Part shown: piece after piece, positions 22,848 to 34,149 of the stretch | How positions within the stretch are numbered: position 1 is the first letter of the stretch | How the letters are laid out: each line of letters begins with the position of its first letter | NCBI GenBank assembly: GCA_020796225.1 | Contig: CM036759.1 | Location: 69,155,512-69,219,511, forward strand | DNA length: 64,000 nt | Direction of reading: 5' to 3' | Origin: Arion vulgaris | Lineage: Eukaryota; Mollusca; Gastropoda; Stylommatophora; Arionidae | Program-made: the position numbers and the translations under genes | Notes under the pieces: generated by a model | What the model was told of the DNA's origin: nothing | Databases searched by the model: none | Seen by the model: the letters and a program-made list of their open reading frames with translations, nothing else

Positions 22848-22995
22848 CCTGCATTTGGTCGCCATAAGTTCAGGCGTAGCCAGAGCGCCTGTTATTGCGC
22901 ATCTGACTGGTTTTTGCGTGAACTACTGCTTTCCTTTTTATCAGTGTTCCCCGCCATATAAGCGTGCCTTCTCCGACCCGCTCTAACCACACCTC
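22848..22995 (-). mobile_element. Family F repeat
   Basis: The minus strand reads GGAAAGCAGTAGTTCACGC then AAAAACCAGTC, the module also present in SINE-A, with a GAAGAAG end at 22848. Confidence 0.55.
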
Positions 22996-23104
22996 AGATT
23001 TGTATATTTCCATATATCACCGTTTCCGACTTCAGAAGTAATATAATTAATATATGTGTGTCACTGAGTCTGTAGTATTTAATTCAGTTATATAAGGACT
23101 ATCA

Positions 23105-23440
23105 TCATAGCACTCCGGACATGTCCATAGGTGCTCCGATCTCCACCTCAGCAAATCCAGCAGCCCAAAACGCCAGTTAGATGTTGATTAATCAATCTCT
23201 TTGCATATTTTGTATGTCGTTCTTTTTGGGATGCATCAATATCGACACTCATCACTCTCAATCTGGTCAGCGAGTGGGATTCATAACCCTGTAACTCCTC
23301 TGTTCGGAAAGACTCTCTCAATGCGTGAAGGTCATTTTGGTCAATTGCAGCTTCCTTCGATATTGTAGCCAAGCCAGCCAATCTATCAGCTCGTTCATTA
23401 CCACTGACTCCTGCGTGACTAGGAACACAATTGAATTGTC
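23105..23440 (-). mobile_element. LINE-delta RNase H fragment
   Basis: The minus strand reads VPSHAGVSGNERADRLAGLA then LTRLRVMSVDIDASQKERHT, homologous to 10655-10905 and 13157-13498. A 28-bp array abuts its upstream side at 23444. Confidence 0.75.
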
Positions 23441-23443
23441 GAT

Positions 23444-23702
23444 GCATAACAGGAGTGGAAGAATTGTCATTGTATAACAGGAGTGGAAGAATTGTCATTG
23501 TATAACAGGAGTGGAAGAATTGTCATTGTATAACAGGAGTGGAAGAATTGCCATTGTATAACAGGAGTGGAAGAATTGTCATTGCATAACAGGAGTGGAA
23601 GAATTGTCATTGTATAACAGGAGTGGAAGAATTGTCATTGTATAACAGGAGTGGAAGAATTGCCATTGTATAACAGGAGTGAAAGAATTGTCATTTCATA
23701 GG
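23444..23702. repeat. Tandem array, 28-bp unit x about 9, next to a LINE
   Basis: Core CATTGTATAACAGGAGTGGA with AGAATTG. Confidence 0.95.
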
Positions 23703-24384
23703 AGTGCAAGAATTAGAAACAACATGACTGGTTATTGGTTACTCAACCGACGTCATAGCAACCGGCGCAGTCTCCCCCAACCGATGTCGACTGGTACGTA
23801 TACTGATGGTTCCTGTTTCTCGCTGAAATCACGATTTCTACAAGTAGAGCTGGATGCTTCAGGGACAGAGAGAGAGAGAGGAGTGTGTTTAACCAGCGAG
23901 CAATAGGAACCATCATTTGGGAATCTGTTGGGAAGGTTAAGCGCATATGCGTCAAGCCGTGGCCCTCGTAAACATAAGGCCGACTGGCTCAGACGGGAAA
24001 ACCGAAATTCCTGTGATAAATGTTTGATAAAACACTTGACGGTTTTCTGCAATGTTACACAGATCTACGAGTCAATGGTTATTTATTGATGAAAAATGCT
24101 AATAATACTGATACCCCTTAGTGTTGTTAAATTTAACTTGTTACATAATCTAACCTTAATTTAGCATGTTGTGTTGTACACCAATGACCAACATACTTCT
24201 CTGTCTCTCAAGCATCTCCAGTTCCACTTCTACAACCTGTCATTCCAAACTTCTAAAATAACTTGACTAAAATTCCAAGATAAGCAGACGACTACACACA
24301 AGACACTACGCATGTTATATTAACTGAGAACAAACAAGTATTGATAAATAATGTCAATATACAATAAATTAAAACTGGTTACTG
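23703..24384. other. Unique sequence, no gene seen
   Basis: A plus-strand YTDGSC near 23797 recalls an RNase H motif, but the rest of the domain is absent. (GA)n near 23870. Confidence 0.3.
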
Positions 24385-24489
24385 TCTGTAGCACCGCTTT
24401 TTAGGGCGGTGTAGGACAGGTGGGACGTGAGCCTGAGGAATTTAATGGCCACGGGGCTAGTGCAGTCTCTCTCTCTCTCTCTTTAGCCT

Positions 24490-25060
24490 ATTACGCCCTT
24501 GGTGTTTAGGGCAGCAACACACGTACACCATTCTTCTCTATTCATGGCCTTCCTCTGTATTGTGTTCCAGCTATGTTTCATTTCTTTTAGTTCTTGCTCT
24601 ATCGTTCTCCTCCAGGTTGTCTTGGGTCTTCCACGTTTTCGTTTACCCTCTGGAGTTCATCTCAGTGCAGTTTTCATGTCAGAGCCAGTCTCCATGGGCA
24701 TCACATGCCCGATCCATCTCCAGCGTCGTCTTTGGATGATGGTGCTCATATTGTCTTGTTGACATCGTACGTGCAGTTCTTGGCTAGAGATAGTATTTGT
24801 ATGATGGTGATCATATTCTCTTGTTGACATCGGGCGAGCAGTTCTTGGCTAGAGATAGTATTTGTATGATGGTGCTCATATTCTCTTTGACATCGGGCGA
24901 GCAGTTCTTGGCTAGAGTAGTATTTGTATGATGGTGCTCATATTCTCTTGTTGACATCGGGCGAGCAGTTCTTGGCTAGAGATAGTATTTGTATGATGGT
25001 GCTCATATTCTCTTGTTGACATCGGGCGAGCAGTTCTTGGCTAGAGATAGTATTTGGTCA
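24490..25060 (-). mobile_element. LINE-beta 3' portion with internal amplification
   Basis: The minus strand reads NTISSQELLARCQQENMSTI, then IQRRRWRWIGHVM, a stop, TPEGKRKRGRPKTTWRRTIE and VAALNTKGVIG before a stop. The segment NTISSQELLARCQQENMSTI is repeated in frame (24765-25057). Confidence 0.75.
24765..25057. repeat. Tandem array, about 66-bp unit x 4-5, inside the LINE-beta frame
   Basis: Core GGCGAGCAGTTCTTGGCTAG. 66 bp equals 22 codons, keeping the LINE frame. Confidence 0.9.
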
Positions 25061-25404
25061 GAACACACGTAAGATTGTTCGTAGACAAGCTGTATTGAAG
25101 GTGGAAAGTTTTGAACATATCTTGTTCTGTCATTCTCCAGCATTCCGATAAGTATAGCAAAGTTGATAGCACGCAGCTGCGTAGTGCACTCTCCGCGAAG
25201 CTATTACGGTTCAGATTTGTCATTTATGAATACAACAGAACAAAATCCTTGACCTTACCGGGAACTGAACATATGTCTCCCCGCGTGTGAGCCGCGCTCT
25301 AATAACAGAAGTAAATTAAACGAATTAGACACAGGTTTCGAAACACACAAAATCCAACGGTAATTAGCACAATAAATAACACCATAGAAGAAATTGCACA
25401 TACA

Positions 25405-26408
25405 AATTGTTGATGGTACAATATTAGAACAAGTTATCAAGCTTTGTCTATATTGTTGATGGTACAATATTAGAACAAGTTATCAAGCTTTGTCTATATT
25501 GTTGATGGTACAATATTAGAACAAGTTATCAAGCTTTGTCTATATTGTTGATGGTACAATATTAGAACAAGTTATCAAGCTTTGTCTATATTGTTGATGG
25601 TACAATATTAGAACAAGTTATCAAGCTTTGTCTATATTGTTGATGGTACAATATTAGAACAAGTTATCAAGCTTTGTCTATATTGTTGATGGTACAATAT
25701 TAGAACAAGTTATCAAGCTTTGTCTATATTGTTGATGGTACAATATTAGAACAAGTTATCAAGCTTTGTCTATATTGTTGATGGTACAATATTAGAACAA
25801 GTTATCAAGCTTTGTCTATATTGTTGATGGTACAATATTAGAACAAGTTATCAAGCTTTGTCTATATTGTTGATGGTACAATATTAGAACAAGTTATCAA
25901 GCTTTGTCTATATTGTTGATGGTACAATATTAGAACAAGTTATCAAGCTTTGTCTATATTGTTGATGGTACAATATTAGAACAAGTTATCAAGCTTTGTC
26001 AAGTATGATAGCAGAGCTTGCTTGTATGGTACAATATTAGAACAAGTTATCAAGCTTTGTCTATATTGTTGATGGTACAATATTAGAACAAGTTATCAAG
26101 CTTTGTCTATATTGTTGATGGTACAATATTAGAACAAGTTATCAAGCTTTGTCTATATTGTTGATGGTACAATATTAGAACAAGTTATCAAGCTTTGTCT
26201 ATATTGTTGATGGTACAATATTAGAACAAGTTATCAAGCTTTGTCTATATTGTTGATGGTACAATATTAGAACAAGTTATCAAGCTTTGTCTATATTGTT
26301 GATGGTACAATATTAGAACAAGTTATCAAGCTTTGTCTATATTGTTGATGGTACAATATTAGAACAAGTTATCAAGCTTTGTCTATATTGTTGATGGTAC
26401 AATATTAA
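25405..26408. repeat. Tandem array, 46-bp unit x about 21, nearly invariant
   Basis: Core GATGGTACAATATTAGAACA, then AGTTATCAAGCTTTGTC. One unit is interrupted near 25999-26030 by unrelated AGTATGATAGCAGAG-type sequence. Units are otherwise almost identical. Confidence 0.95.
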
Positions 26409-26784
26409 AGAAAGCGCAAGTTGAGTGCAAGCTTTAGATATGCCATATTGTTGATGCTAACAAATAGAACACTCTATACAAGCTTGCTAATGTGATAGCT
26501 AGGAAGACCATAAAATAAAAAGCGCGCAATATATTTGGATTAGCCATGTGGAATAACTCGCTAGAGTCAAAGAGAGTAGACACTGCCAATACAAGATGCT
26601 GCGTAAAAATAAACTTTCTAGTTGAAGCTCCTATACTAAAGGCGAAACTCTGGTGTGCTGAGTCTATGCGTAGTGGCATATAGCAAACTTAGGTGATAAT
26701 TAGAGCAAAAGTTATACCTGTCAGATTAATATTCTGTGACGCTAAGAGTCTGAATGACCTAGCTGATGACGAGTTTGGAACCGA
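26409..26784. other. Flank of the 46-bp array; no gene
   Basis: Diverged echoes of the array (GCCATATTGTTGATGC at 26441) then unique sequence. Confidence 0.3.
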
Positions 26785-27050
26785 AAGCTGAAGACTTCTG
26801 TTGACGCTGTGATTCGAATGACCTCTCTTCACGCTGTAAGAGACTGAATGACCTTCTGTTGACGCTGTAGAGACTGAATGACCTTCTGTTTTTACGCTGT
26901 AAACTGAATACCAGAAAATCTGAATGACCTTCTGTTGACGCTGTAAGAGACTAAATGACCATCTATAAAGATGTAAAAAACAAAGATCATATATTGACGC
27001 TGTAAGAGACTAAATGACCATCTATAAAGATGTAAAAAACAAAGATCATA
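26785..27050. repeat. Degenerate array of about 30-60-bp units
   Basis: GACTGAATGACCTTCTGTTG recurs, then a segment with CTAAATGACCATCTATAAAG occurs twice in tandem (about 59 bp). Confidence 0.75.
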
Positions 27051-27163
27051 TATTAGCTCAGGGGTTCCCAAACTTCACATCGTGGCGGGACACCTCGTTT
27101 AAATATATTTTGCTGTAGCGGACTCCACAAGTTTCAATATAAGAAAATATACAAGAATAAATG

Positions 27164-27497
27164 GGGACTGCCTATAGTAGTTGATAGTAGCTCGGCCTGC
27201 TAGCTGTGAGACGCCTCATAGCTCGGGTTCGAACCTACTGTCCGGCATTTGTTCGAGTCCCTGGTCTTACTCAGGACGATAACGTGAGTACCTCTGAAGT
27301 CGGAGAAAATCTGCCTGTATGGCGAGGGAAAACTAATTACGAGTACATTGAGCACACGGCTGCCAGTGTAAAGTAATTTACAATGTGCACGCTGCTGCCA
27401 TTGTAAGAAATTGGTAAAACTGATTTTCACGCAAAAATCAGTTTCAGAGATGAAACTTCGTCTCAGTTGAAAGCGGACGAAAGGAAAAAAAAAAAAA
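27164..27497 (+). mobile_element. SINE-A copy 2, inserted in the hAT element
   Basis: 334 bp between perfect 13-bp duplications ACAAGAATAAATG (27151-27163 and 27498-27510). Same GGGACTGCC start, GGTTCGAACC box, CACGCAAAAATCAG module and A tail as copy 1. Confidence 0.9.
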
Positions 27498-27711
27498 ACA
27501 AGAATAAATGATCTGTGTAAACAATGCTCTCAGACTACGGGAAACGGCAAATGATATTCCATTGTGTCCTGACAGACATTTAGACTTCGGTCTGGTGCGG
27601 GCCCTTTGATTTCACATCGGAACTAGTTTACCACTTTTTTTATACATGTTTTTAAAATGTATTTTTCTGTTTGAAATGTCAAAAATCATAATATTTCTTC
27701 AAGCGATTGAG

Positions 27712-28100
27712 GCCTCCCTGTGAGTACCTCGTGGACCTCCTGTGAGTACCTCGTGGACCTCCTGTGAGTACCTCGTGGACTTCCTGTGAGTACCTCGTGG
27801 ACCTCCCTGTGAGTACCTCGTGGACCTCCTGTGAGTACCTCGTGGACCCCCTGTGAGTACCTCGTGGACCTCCCTGTGAGTACCTCGTGGACCTCCCTGT
27901 GAGTACCTCGTGGACCTCCCTGTGAGTACCTCGTGGACTCCCCTGTGAGTACCTCGTGGACCTCCCTGTGAGTACCTCGTGGACCTCCCTGTGAGTACCT
28001 CGTGGACCTCCCTGTGAGACCTCGGACCTCTGTAGTCCCTCGTGGACCTCCTGTGAGTACCTCGTGGACCTCCTGTGAGTACCTCGTGGACCTCCCGGGG
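27712..28100. repeat. Tandem array, about 21-bp unit x 18, near the hAT right end
   Basis: TGAGTACCTCGTGGACCTCC repeated with 1-2 nt length changes. Confidence 0.95.
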
Positions 28101-28412
28101 TACTCGATCCCAGTTTGGGAATCGCTGTACTAGTTCATTGGAAATCGAGGACAGTCTGTAAGAATCGATTACTAAATCTATGAGGCTTAATGGGGAATTC
28201 ATGTACATAATAGTCGATACATGTGTGTCACCGATCAGATAGTTAAACAACAAATATTCAAGTCTTCGATACTGAAGTTGTAAACAAGTGTGGTGGTTAG
28301 TTGATAGACATAGATAACACATGTGCATGTCCGGGATAACATAGACGTGTTTATATACACCCAACACATCATAGTCAGTTACCACCACCCATCACTGATA
28401 ATATACTACCAC

Positions 28413-28818
28413 GCCTCATAGCCACTACCACTACACCTCATACGTCACACTACCCAATCTAATACCTACCACTGTCACACTTCATAGACACTACCACTAC
28501 ACCTCATACGTCACACTACCCAATCTAATACCTACCACTGTCACACTTCATAACCACTACCACTACACCTCATACGTCACACTACCCAATCTAATACCTA
28601 CCACTGTCACACTTCATAGACACTACCACTACACTCATACGTCACACTACCCAATCTAATACCTACCACTGTCACACTTCATAACCACTACCACTACACC
28701 TCATACGTCACACTACCCAATCTAATACCTACCACTGTCACACTTCATAGACACTACCACTACACTTCATACGTCACACTACCCAATCTAATACCTACCA
28801 CTGTCCACTTCATAGCCA
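28413..28818. repeat. Tandem array, 66-bp unit x 6
   Basis: Core ACTACCCAATCTAATACCTA and CACTACCACTACACCTCATA. Confidence 0.95.
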
Positions 28819-28821
28819 CTA

Positions 28822-29520
28822 CTTTCTTCTTCGCCCTAGGGATGAATAGATCCTGGGACTGCCGATGTTGATGGCTCGGCCTCTGCTGTGAGACGCCTCA
28901 TAGCTCGGTTCAACCTACGTCCGGCATTTGTTCGAGTTCCCTGGTCTTACTCAGGACGATAACTTGAGTACCTCTGAAGTCGGAGAAAATCTGCCTGTAT
29001 GGCGAGGGAATACTAATTACGAGTACATTGAGCACACGGCTGCCAGTGTAAGTAATTTACAATGTGCACGCTGCTGCCATTGTAAGAAATTGGAAAACGG
29101 ATTTTCACGCAAAAATCAGTTTCAGAGATGAAACTTCGTCTGAGTTGAAAGGACGAAAAAAAAAAAAATAGATCCTCAACCAAGGTCTTATCCAATGCCA
29201 TATTTTCCAAATATCCCCCATTAGATCTGCAACTCCCATCTCCAGGTGTTCCTGAGTCTTTCCTCACCTCTATTGCCCTGGGGTTTCATCTGAGAGCCTG
29301 TCAGGAGTTCCTCAGTGTGTTCATCGCCACCTTCTGCCCTTATCTCTTGTTTCACTTACTGTTATCCTGCCTATCCCACAATTCCCTGTTTGTGATCCTG
29401 TCATACTACCGTAGATGGAGTATCCTGCGCATGCATCTATTGATGGATATCCAACATTTTAGTCTTCCCCTTAATTGTGCTCCATGTCTCCGCTCCATAT
29501 AGGACAGCTAGCTACTACCA
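28822..29520 (-). mobile_element. LINE-gamma 3' portion interrupted by a SINE
   Basis: The minus strand gives INRCMRRILHLR and YDRITNRELWDR, matching 16265-16660. SINE-A copy 3 splits its 3' part. Many small deletions are present. Confidence 0.6.
28855..29166 (+). mobile_element. SINE-A copy 3, inserted in LINE-gamma
   Basis: 312 bp between perfect duplications AATAGATCCT (28845-28854 and 29167-29176). The head is eroded (GGTTCAACC); the body and A tail are intact. Confidence 0.9.
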
Positions 29521-29521
29521 C

Positions 29522-29665
29522 TGCCACACTTCATACCTGCTACAACCACACTTCATACCTGCTACAACCACACTTCATACCTGCTACAACCACACTTCAT
29601 ACCTGCTACAACCACACTTCATACCTGCTACAACCACACTTCATACCTGCTACAACCACACGTCA
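29522..29665. repeat. Tandem array, 22-bp unit x 6-7
   Basis: CTTCATACCTGCTACAACCA repeated. Confidence 0.95.
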
Positions 29666-29717
29666 AGACTCATGGACAGTGAATGTTTGCTATGGTTTAA
29701 TGTTATATTACTGTTCT

Positions 29718-29999
29718 GACTTATCTCCTCAGTTCTGACTTGTCTCTTGTTCTGCTCTGACTTATCTCGTTAGTTCTGACTTGTCTCTTGTTCTGCTCTG
29801 ACTTGTCTCCTCAGTTCTGACTTGTCTCTTGTTCTGCTCTGACTTATCTCGTTAGTTCTGACTTGTCTCTTGTTCTGCTCTGACTTGTCTCCTCAGTTCT
29901 GACTTGTCTCTTGTTCTGCTCTGACTTGTCTCGTTAGTTCTGACTTGTCTCTTGTTCTGCTCTGACTTGTCTCGTTAGTTCTGACTTGTCTCTTGTTCT
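29718..29999. repeat. Tandem array, 41-bp unit x 7
   Basis: GTTCTGACTTGTCTCTTGTT alternating with CTCCTCA and CTCGTTA variants. Confidence 0.95.
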
Positions 30000-30352
30000 G
30001 CTGCTGCAGTTTAGAATGTCTCACAAACTACAAAACCCTTGTAAAGCAATGTATGCCAATTCGTTGTCTCAGGTTACCGGTGATGATTCATACCAACAGC
30101 TTTTAGGGAGGTCTTGTGCATGCATTATAAACTCTTCTTCTGTAAGAGCCTCTACTTGTCTGCAGTCCAATAAATATGTGTCTTTTTTTGACAGCCGTTG
30201 GTCTGACATGTGAACGACATGTGTTTCTCTGGAACCCCAGCTGAGATTCCTACGGTCGGAAAAAACTTCCTCCACTTTGAAAATTAACCTGGACCTTGCG
30301 CCTACAAAGCTAGTGCATTAACCACTACACTTGCGGCGCTGTACAGTAATTA

Positions 30353-30354
30353 TC

Positions 30355-30392
<38 letters not shown>
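30353..30392. repeat. (CT)n(AT)n microsatellite
   Basis: CT dinucleotides then AT dinucleotides, directly before a LINE fragment. Confidence 0.9.
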
Positions 30393-30394
30393 GC

Positions 30395-30640
30395 AGCAAC
30401 TCGTAACAACTGTTATAAGAAGGAGAAGATGGAGATATGTTGGGCATACTTTGAAAAGAAATGATCAAAGAATACCAAAGCAGGTATTGAAGTGGGAGGC
30501 AAAGGGAAACCTGAAACGAACTTTGCTGAGAGAGGCAAGAAATATCGGATTCAATTCCATGGAGGAGATTGATCGAGTTGCAAGGACAGAGCGGTATGGA
30601 TACATTATTTTCAGGTCCTATGCAACGTATACCAGTGTAT
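30395..30640 (+). mobile_element. LINE C-terminal fragment
   Basis: Reads IRRRRWRYVGHTLKRNDQRI then a KQVLKWEAKGNLKRTLLREA-type end and MEEIDRVARTERYGY, the usual LINE tail. Confidence 0.6.
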
Positions 30641-30745
30641 GTATGTAGTAAAAACATACGCCATACAATTGTATGTCTCTTTATGTAGTTAGACAATTGT
30701 ATGTCTGTTTATGTAGTCAAGCAATTGTATATCTTTTTATGTATT
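30641..30745. repeat. Short array, about 29-bp unit x 3
   Basis: CAATTGTATGTCTGTTTATG repeated with decay. Confidence 0.75.
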
Positions 30746-30884
30746 TGTAATCGTAATCTAATCACAGACTAGTCTTTGAGAATCGTACGGGAAATTAATT
30801 AACCTTTCAACTTTCACCTTCAGGTATAAACTTTGAAACCAATTTTAATGATGGTACCATTAGAATGTGCAGGATTTATATTCA

Positions 30885-32126
30885 TGATTACATATCTGTA
30901 GAGAAGGTAGCTCATGAACTATCTGTAGAGAAGGTAGCTCATGAACATATCTGTAGAGAAGGTAGCTCATGAACACATATCTGTAGAGAAGGTAGCTCAT
31001 GAACATATCTGTAGAGAAGGTAGCTCATGAACATATCTGTAGAGAAGGTAGCTCATGAACACATATCTGTAGAGAAGGTAGCTCATGAACATATCTGTAG
31101 AGAAGGTAGCTCATGAACATATCTGTAGAGAAAGTAGCTCATGAACACATATCTGTAGAGAAAGTAGCTCATGAACATATCTGTAGAGAAGGTAGCTCAT
31201 GAACATATCTGTAGAGAAAGTAGCTCATGAACATATCTGTAGAGAAAGTAGCTCATGAACATATCTGTAGAGAAGGTAGCTCATGAACACACATCTGTAG
31301 AGAAGGTAGCTCATGAACATATCTGTAGAGAAGGTAGCTCATGAACATATCTGTAGAGAAGGTAGCTCATGATCACATATCTGTAGAGAAGGTAACTCAT
31401 GAACACATATCTGTAGAGAAGGTAACTCATGAACACATATCTGTAGAGAAGGTAACTCATGAACACATATCTGTAGAGAAGGTAGCTCATGAACATATCT
31501 GTAGAGAAAGTAGCTCATGAACATATTCTGTAGAAAGGTAGCTCATGAACATATCTGTAGAGAAGGTAGCTCATGAACACATATCTGTAGAGAAGGTAGC
31601 TCATGAACATATCTGTAGAGAAGGTAGCTCATGAACATATCTGTAGAGAAGGTAGCTCATGAACATATCTGTAGAGAAGGTAGCTCATGAACATATCTGT
31701 AGAGAAGGTAGCTCATGAACACATCTGTAGAGAAGGTAGCTCATGAACACATATCTGTAGAGAAGGTAGCTCATGAACACATCTGTAGAGAAGGTAGCTC
31801 ATGAACATATCTGTAGAGAAGGTAGCTCATGAACACATATCTGTAGAGAAGGTAGCTCATGAACATATCTGTAGAGAAGGTAGCTCATGAACATATCTGT
31901 AGAGAAGGTAGCTCATGAACATATCTGTAGAGAAGGTAGCTCATGAACATATATCTGTAGAGAAGGTAGCTCATGAACACACATCTGTAGAGAAGGTAGC
32001 TCATGAACATATATCTGTAGAGAAGGTAGCTCATGAACACATATCTGTAGAGAAGGTAGCTCATGAACACATATCTGTAGAGAAGGTAGCTCATGAACAT
32101 ATATCTGTAGAGAAGGTAGAGAGTCT
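30885..32126. repeat. Tandem array, 26-30-bp unit x about 44
   Basis: TCTGTAGAGAAGGTAGCTCA with ATGAACAT or ATGAACACAT spacers; the length variation comes from the dinucleotide spacer. Confidence 0.95.
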
Positions 32127-32284
32127 CACGAACAATGTTCATTGAGACAACTCAAATTATAATTTTGCTTAGAGCTCGACAGCTGTAGCGCCGCTAGATT
32201 ACAAGTGGAACAAGTAATTTGTTTTGTTGACATTCGATTTATCAATCAAGTTAAGTACACTTTCAATTCAAATGTTGCCCGTGT

Positions 32285-32430
32285 GGTCCCAGGGTCAGTA
32301 AGGGAAGAAATGAATAGTAACACTGCAGCCGACAAGGCATGTCGTAAGAGACCACTGCGGAAGGGGCCTAGGAAACTACCCTAGTAAATAAAAAGCATCG
32401 CAGAAATCGGATATAATGACCTACTTGGAA
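32285..32430 (+). mobile_element. D1 dispersed repeat, 3'-truncated
   Basis: GAATAGTAACACTGCAGCC, GGCATGTCGTAAGAGACC and AAATAAAAAGCATCGCAGAA. Confidence 0.7.
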
Positions 32431-32459
32431 TCTTTTTCTTTCTTGTGTCCTTCTCTTGC

Positions 32460-32850
32460 TTTTTTGCCGTTAAGCGTAGCAGGTTTAACTGATGATCGGT
32501 ATTCGAGATAGTGCAAGCTCGGTCGCTTGATATGCTGTGGTATTGTGAAGTTTTAAGATGTATGTAACTCCATCAAGCCATCTTTTTCTTGGTCTGCCCT
32601 TCGTATTGATGATTCCATTTTCAGATGATTGTACGCTCTTGCAACTGGTGTATTCGGGTTCATTCTGACCAAGTGGCCAAACCATTTGAGTCTCTGTTTT
32701 TCAATAAATCTAATAGCAGGTGTTGTTCCGACTGTTCTTCTAATTTCCTCATTTCTTATATGGTCTCTTCTTGTTTTATTTACTGCTTTCCTCAAGCATC
32801 TCATTTCACATATGGTAATTTTCCTTTCTTGTTCTTGTGCCCAACTTATC
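32460..32850 (-). mobile_element. LINE-alpha C-terminal fragment
   Basis: The minus strand reads ERKITICEMRCLRKAVNKTR, RDHIRNEEIRRTVGTTPA, IEKQRLKWFGHLVRM and, after a frameshift, KGRPRKRWLDGV. The least-decayed example of this family here. A 27-bp array reads in frame on its N-terminal side. Confidence 0.75.
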
Positions 32851-33440
32851 AACCATTTTATTATAAATCTACTTATCAACCATTTTATTATAAATCTACT
32901 TATCAACCATTTTATTATAAATCTACTTATCAACCATTTTATTATAAATCTACTTATCAACCATTTTATTATAAATCTACTTATCAACCATTTTATTATA
33001 AATCTACTTATCAACCATTTTATTATAAATCTACTTATCAACCATTTTATTATAAATCTACTTATCAACCATTTTATTATAAATCTACTTATCAACCATT
33101 TTATTATAAATCTACTTATCAACCATTTTATTATAAATCTACTTATCAACCATTTTATTATAAATCTACTTATCAACCATTTTATTATAAATCTACTTAT
33201 CAACCATTTTATTATAAATCTACTTATCAACCATTTTATTATAAATCTACTTATCAACCATTTTATTATAAATCTACTTATCAACCATTTTATTATAAAT
33301 CTACTTATCAACCATTTTATTATAAATCTACTTATCAACCATTTTATTATAAATCTACTTATCAACCATTTTATTATAAATCTACTTATCAACCATTTTA
33401 TTATAAATCTACTTATCAACCATTTTATTATAAATCTACT
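32850..33440. repeat. Tandem array, 27-bp unit x 22, essentially perfect
   Basis: CTTATCAACCATTTTATTAT plus AAATCTA repeated without visible substitutions. 27 bp equals nine codons. Confidence 0.95.
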
Positions 33441-33464
33441 TTCCAATATCTTCTACTTCTGCGT

Positions 33465-33600
33465 TCCCTTCATTCAGACGTAGTCAAGGCGCCTGGTAGG
33501 GCGCTTCTGACTGATTTTTGCGTGAACACATGCTCTCCTTATTATTAGTGTCTCCCCGCCATATATGCGTTCCTTCACCCGACTTCAGAGCTAATCACAT
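33465..33600 (-). mobile_element. Family F repeat
   Basis: The minus strand carries GTTCACGCAAAAATCAGTCA, CGCCATAT on the upstream side, and a GAAGAT-like end. Confidence 0.6.
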
Positions 33601-33611
33601 TCCAACCTGTT

Positions 33612-34110
33612 TATTTAACAAGTGAGCGGTAGTGAGCTTGATCACAGACCAAGCGTACCTGGTTCAAACCCCACGGTGGGCAAGTTTGGAAGCAAATTCG
33701 TTTCCTTGGGATTTTTCCAAAAGGTGAAAATAGACCTCGTAGCGTAGTTGTTAGTGAACTCGCTTCTCAAGGCTGGTGGTCTGGGTTCAGCTCCGCAATG
33801 CGCGTGGAATTTTTCCCGACCGCAACGGTTCTCAGGTCGACCCAGCCTCAACTGGGTACCAGACATGCTCTGGGAAAGTAAAGGCGGCCGGCGTGATGCA
33901 CATCACCCATTGCCGACGGTCAATGAAAAATACAGGCCTAACACTGTATTGACCTATATACCACGAGGTATGAAAGGGTTCCTTTACTTTTTTTTTTTTT
34001 TTTAAATAGACCTCACCGTTCAGAAAGCAATGGCAAACTACTGAACGTATAAGTGGTGAGTAGAAAATCAACGACTCATTTACTGTGGTTGATGGCTACG
34101 TCCTTTGGGA
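33612..34110 (+). mobile_element. SINE-E, interrupted by SINE-B
   Basis: The head contains GTGAGCTTGATCACAGACC and the B-box-like GGTTCAAACCCC (about 33661). The body to 33738 resumes at 34004 and continues through TGGCAAACTACTGAACG. SINE-B sits at the break. Confidence 0.5.
33739..34003 (+). mobile_element. SINE-B, poly-T-ended, nested in SINE-E
   Basis: 265 bp flanked by the perfect 11-bp duplication AAATAGACCTC (33728-33738 and 34004-34014). It begins with a tRNA-like head GTAGCGTAGTTGTTAG and GGGTTCAGCTCC, and ends in a run of about 20 T. Confidence 0.85.
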
Positions 34111-34149
34111 TATGCCACGATTTTCGATTTTTTCGATTATTTAACAATC

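Larger units (their letters stand above)
27059..28127. mobile_element. Non-autonomous hAT-like DNA transposon with nested SINE and array
   Basis: The left end CAGGGGTTCCCAAACTT (27059) pairs with a right end whose reverse complement is CAGCGATTCCCAAACTGGG (ends 28127). CAGNGGTTCCCAAACT-type termini are characteristic of hAT elements. The 8-bp flanks TATTAGCT and TACTAGTT match at 6 of 8 positions, consistent with an aged duplication. No transposase is readable. The interior holds SINE-A copy 2 and a 21-bp array. Confidence 0.75.

Noticed and set aside
23780..23830. RNase H start motif YTDGSC on the plus strand
   Set aside because: No other domain residues follow and the nearby RNase H fragment is on the opposite strand.
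32553..33548. Three overlapping frames of about 300 codons over the 27-bp array
   Set aside because: Repeat translation; only the LINE-alpha part at 32553-32850 is meaningful.
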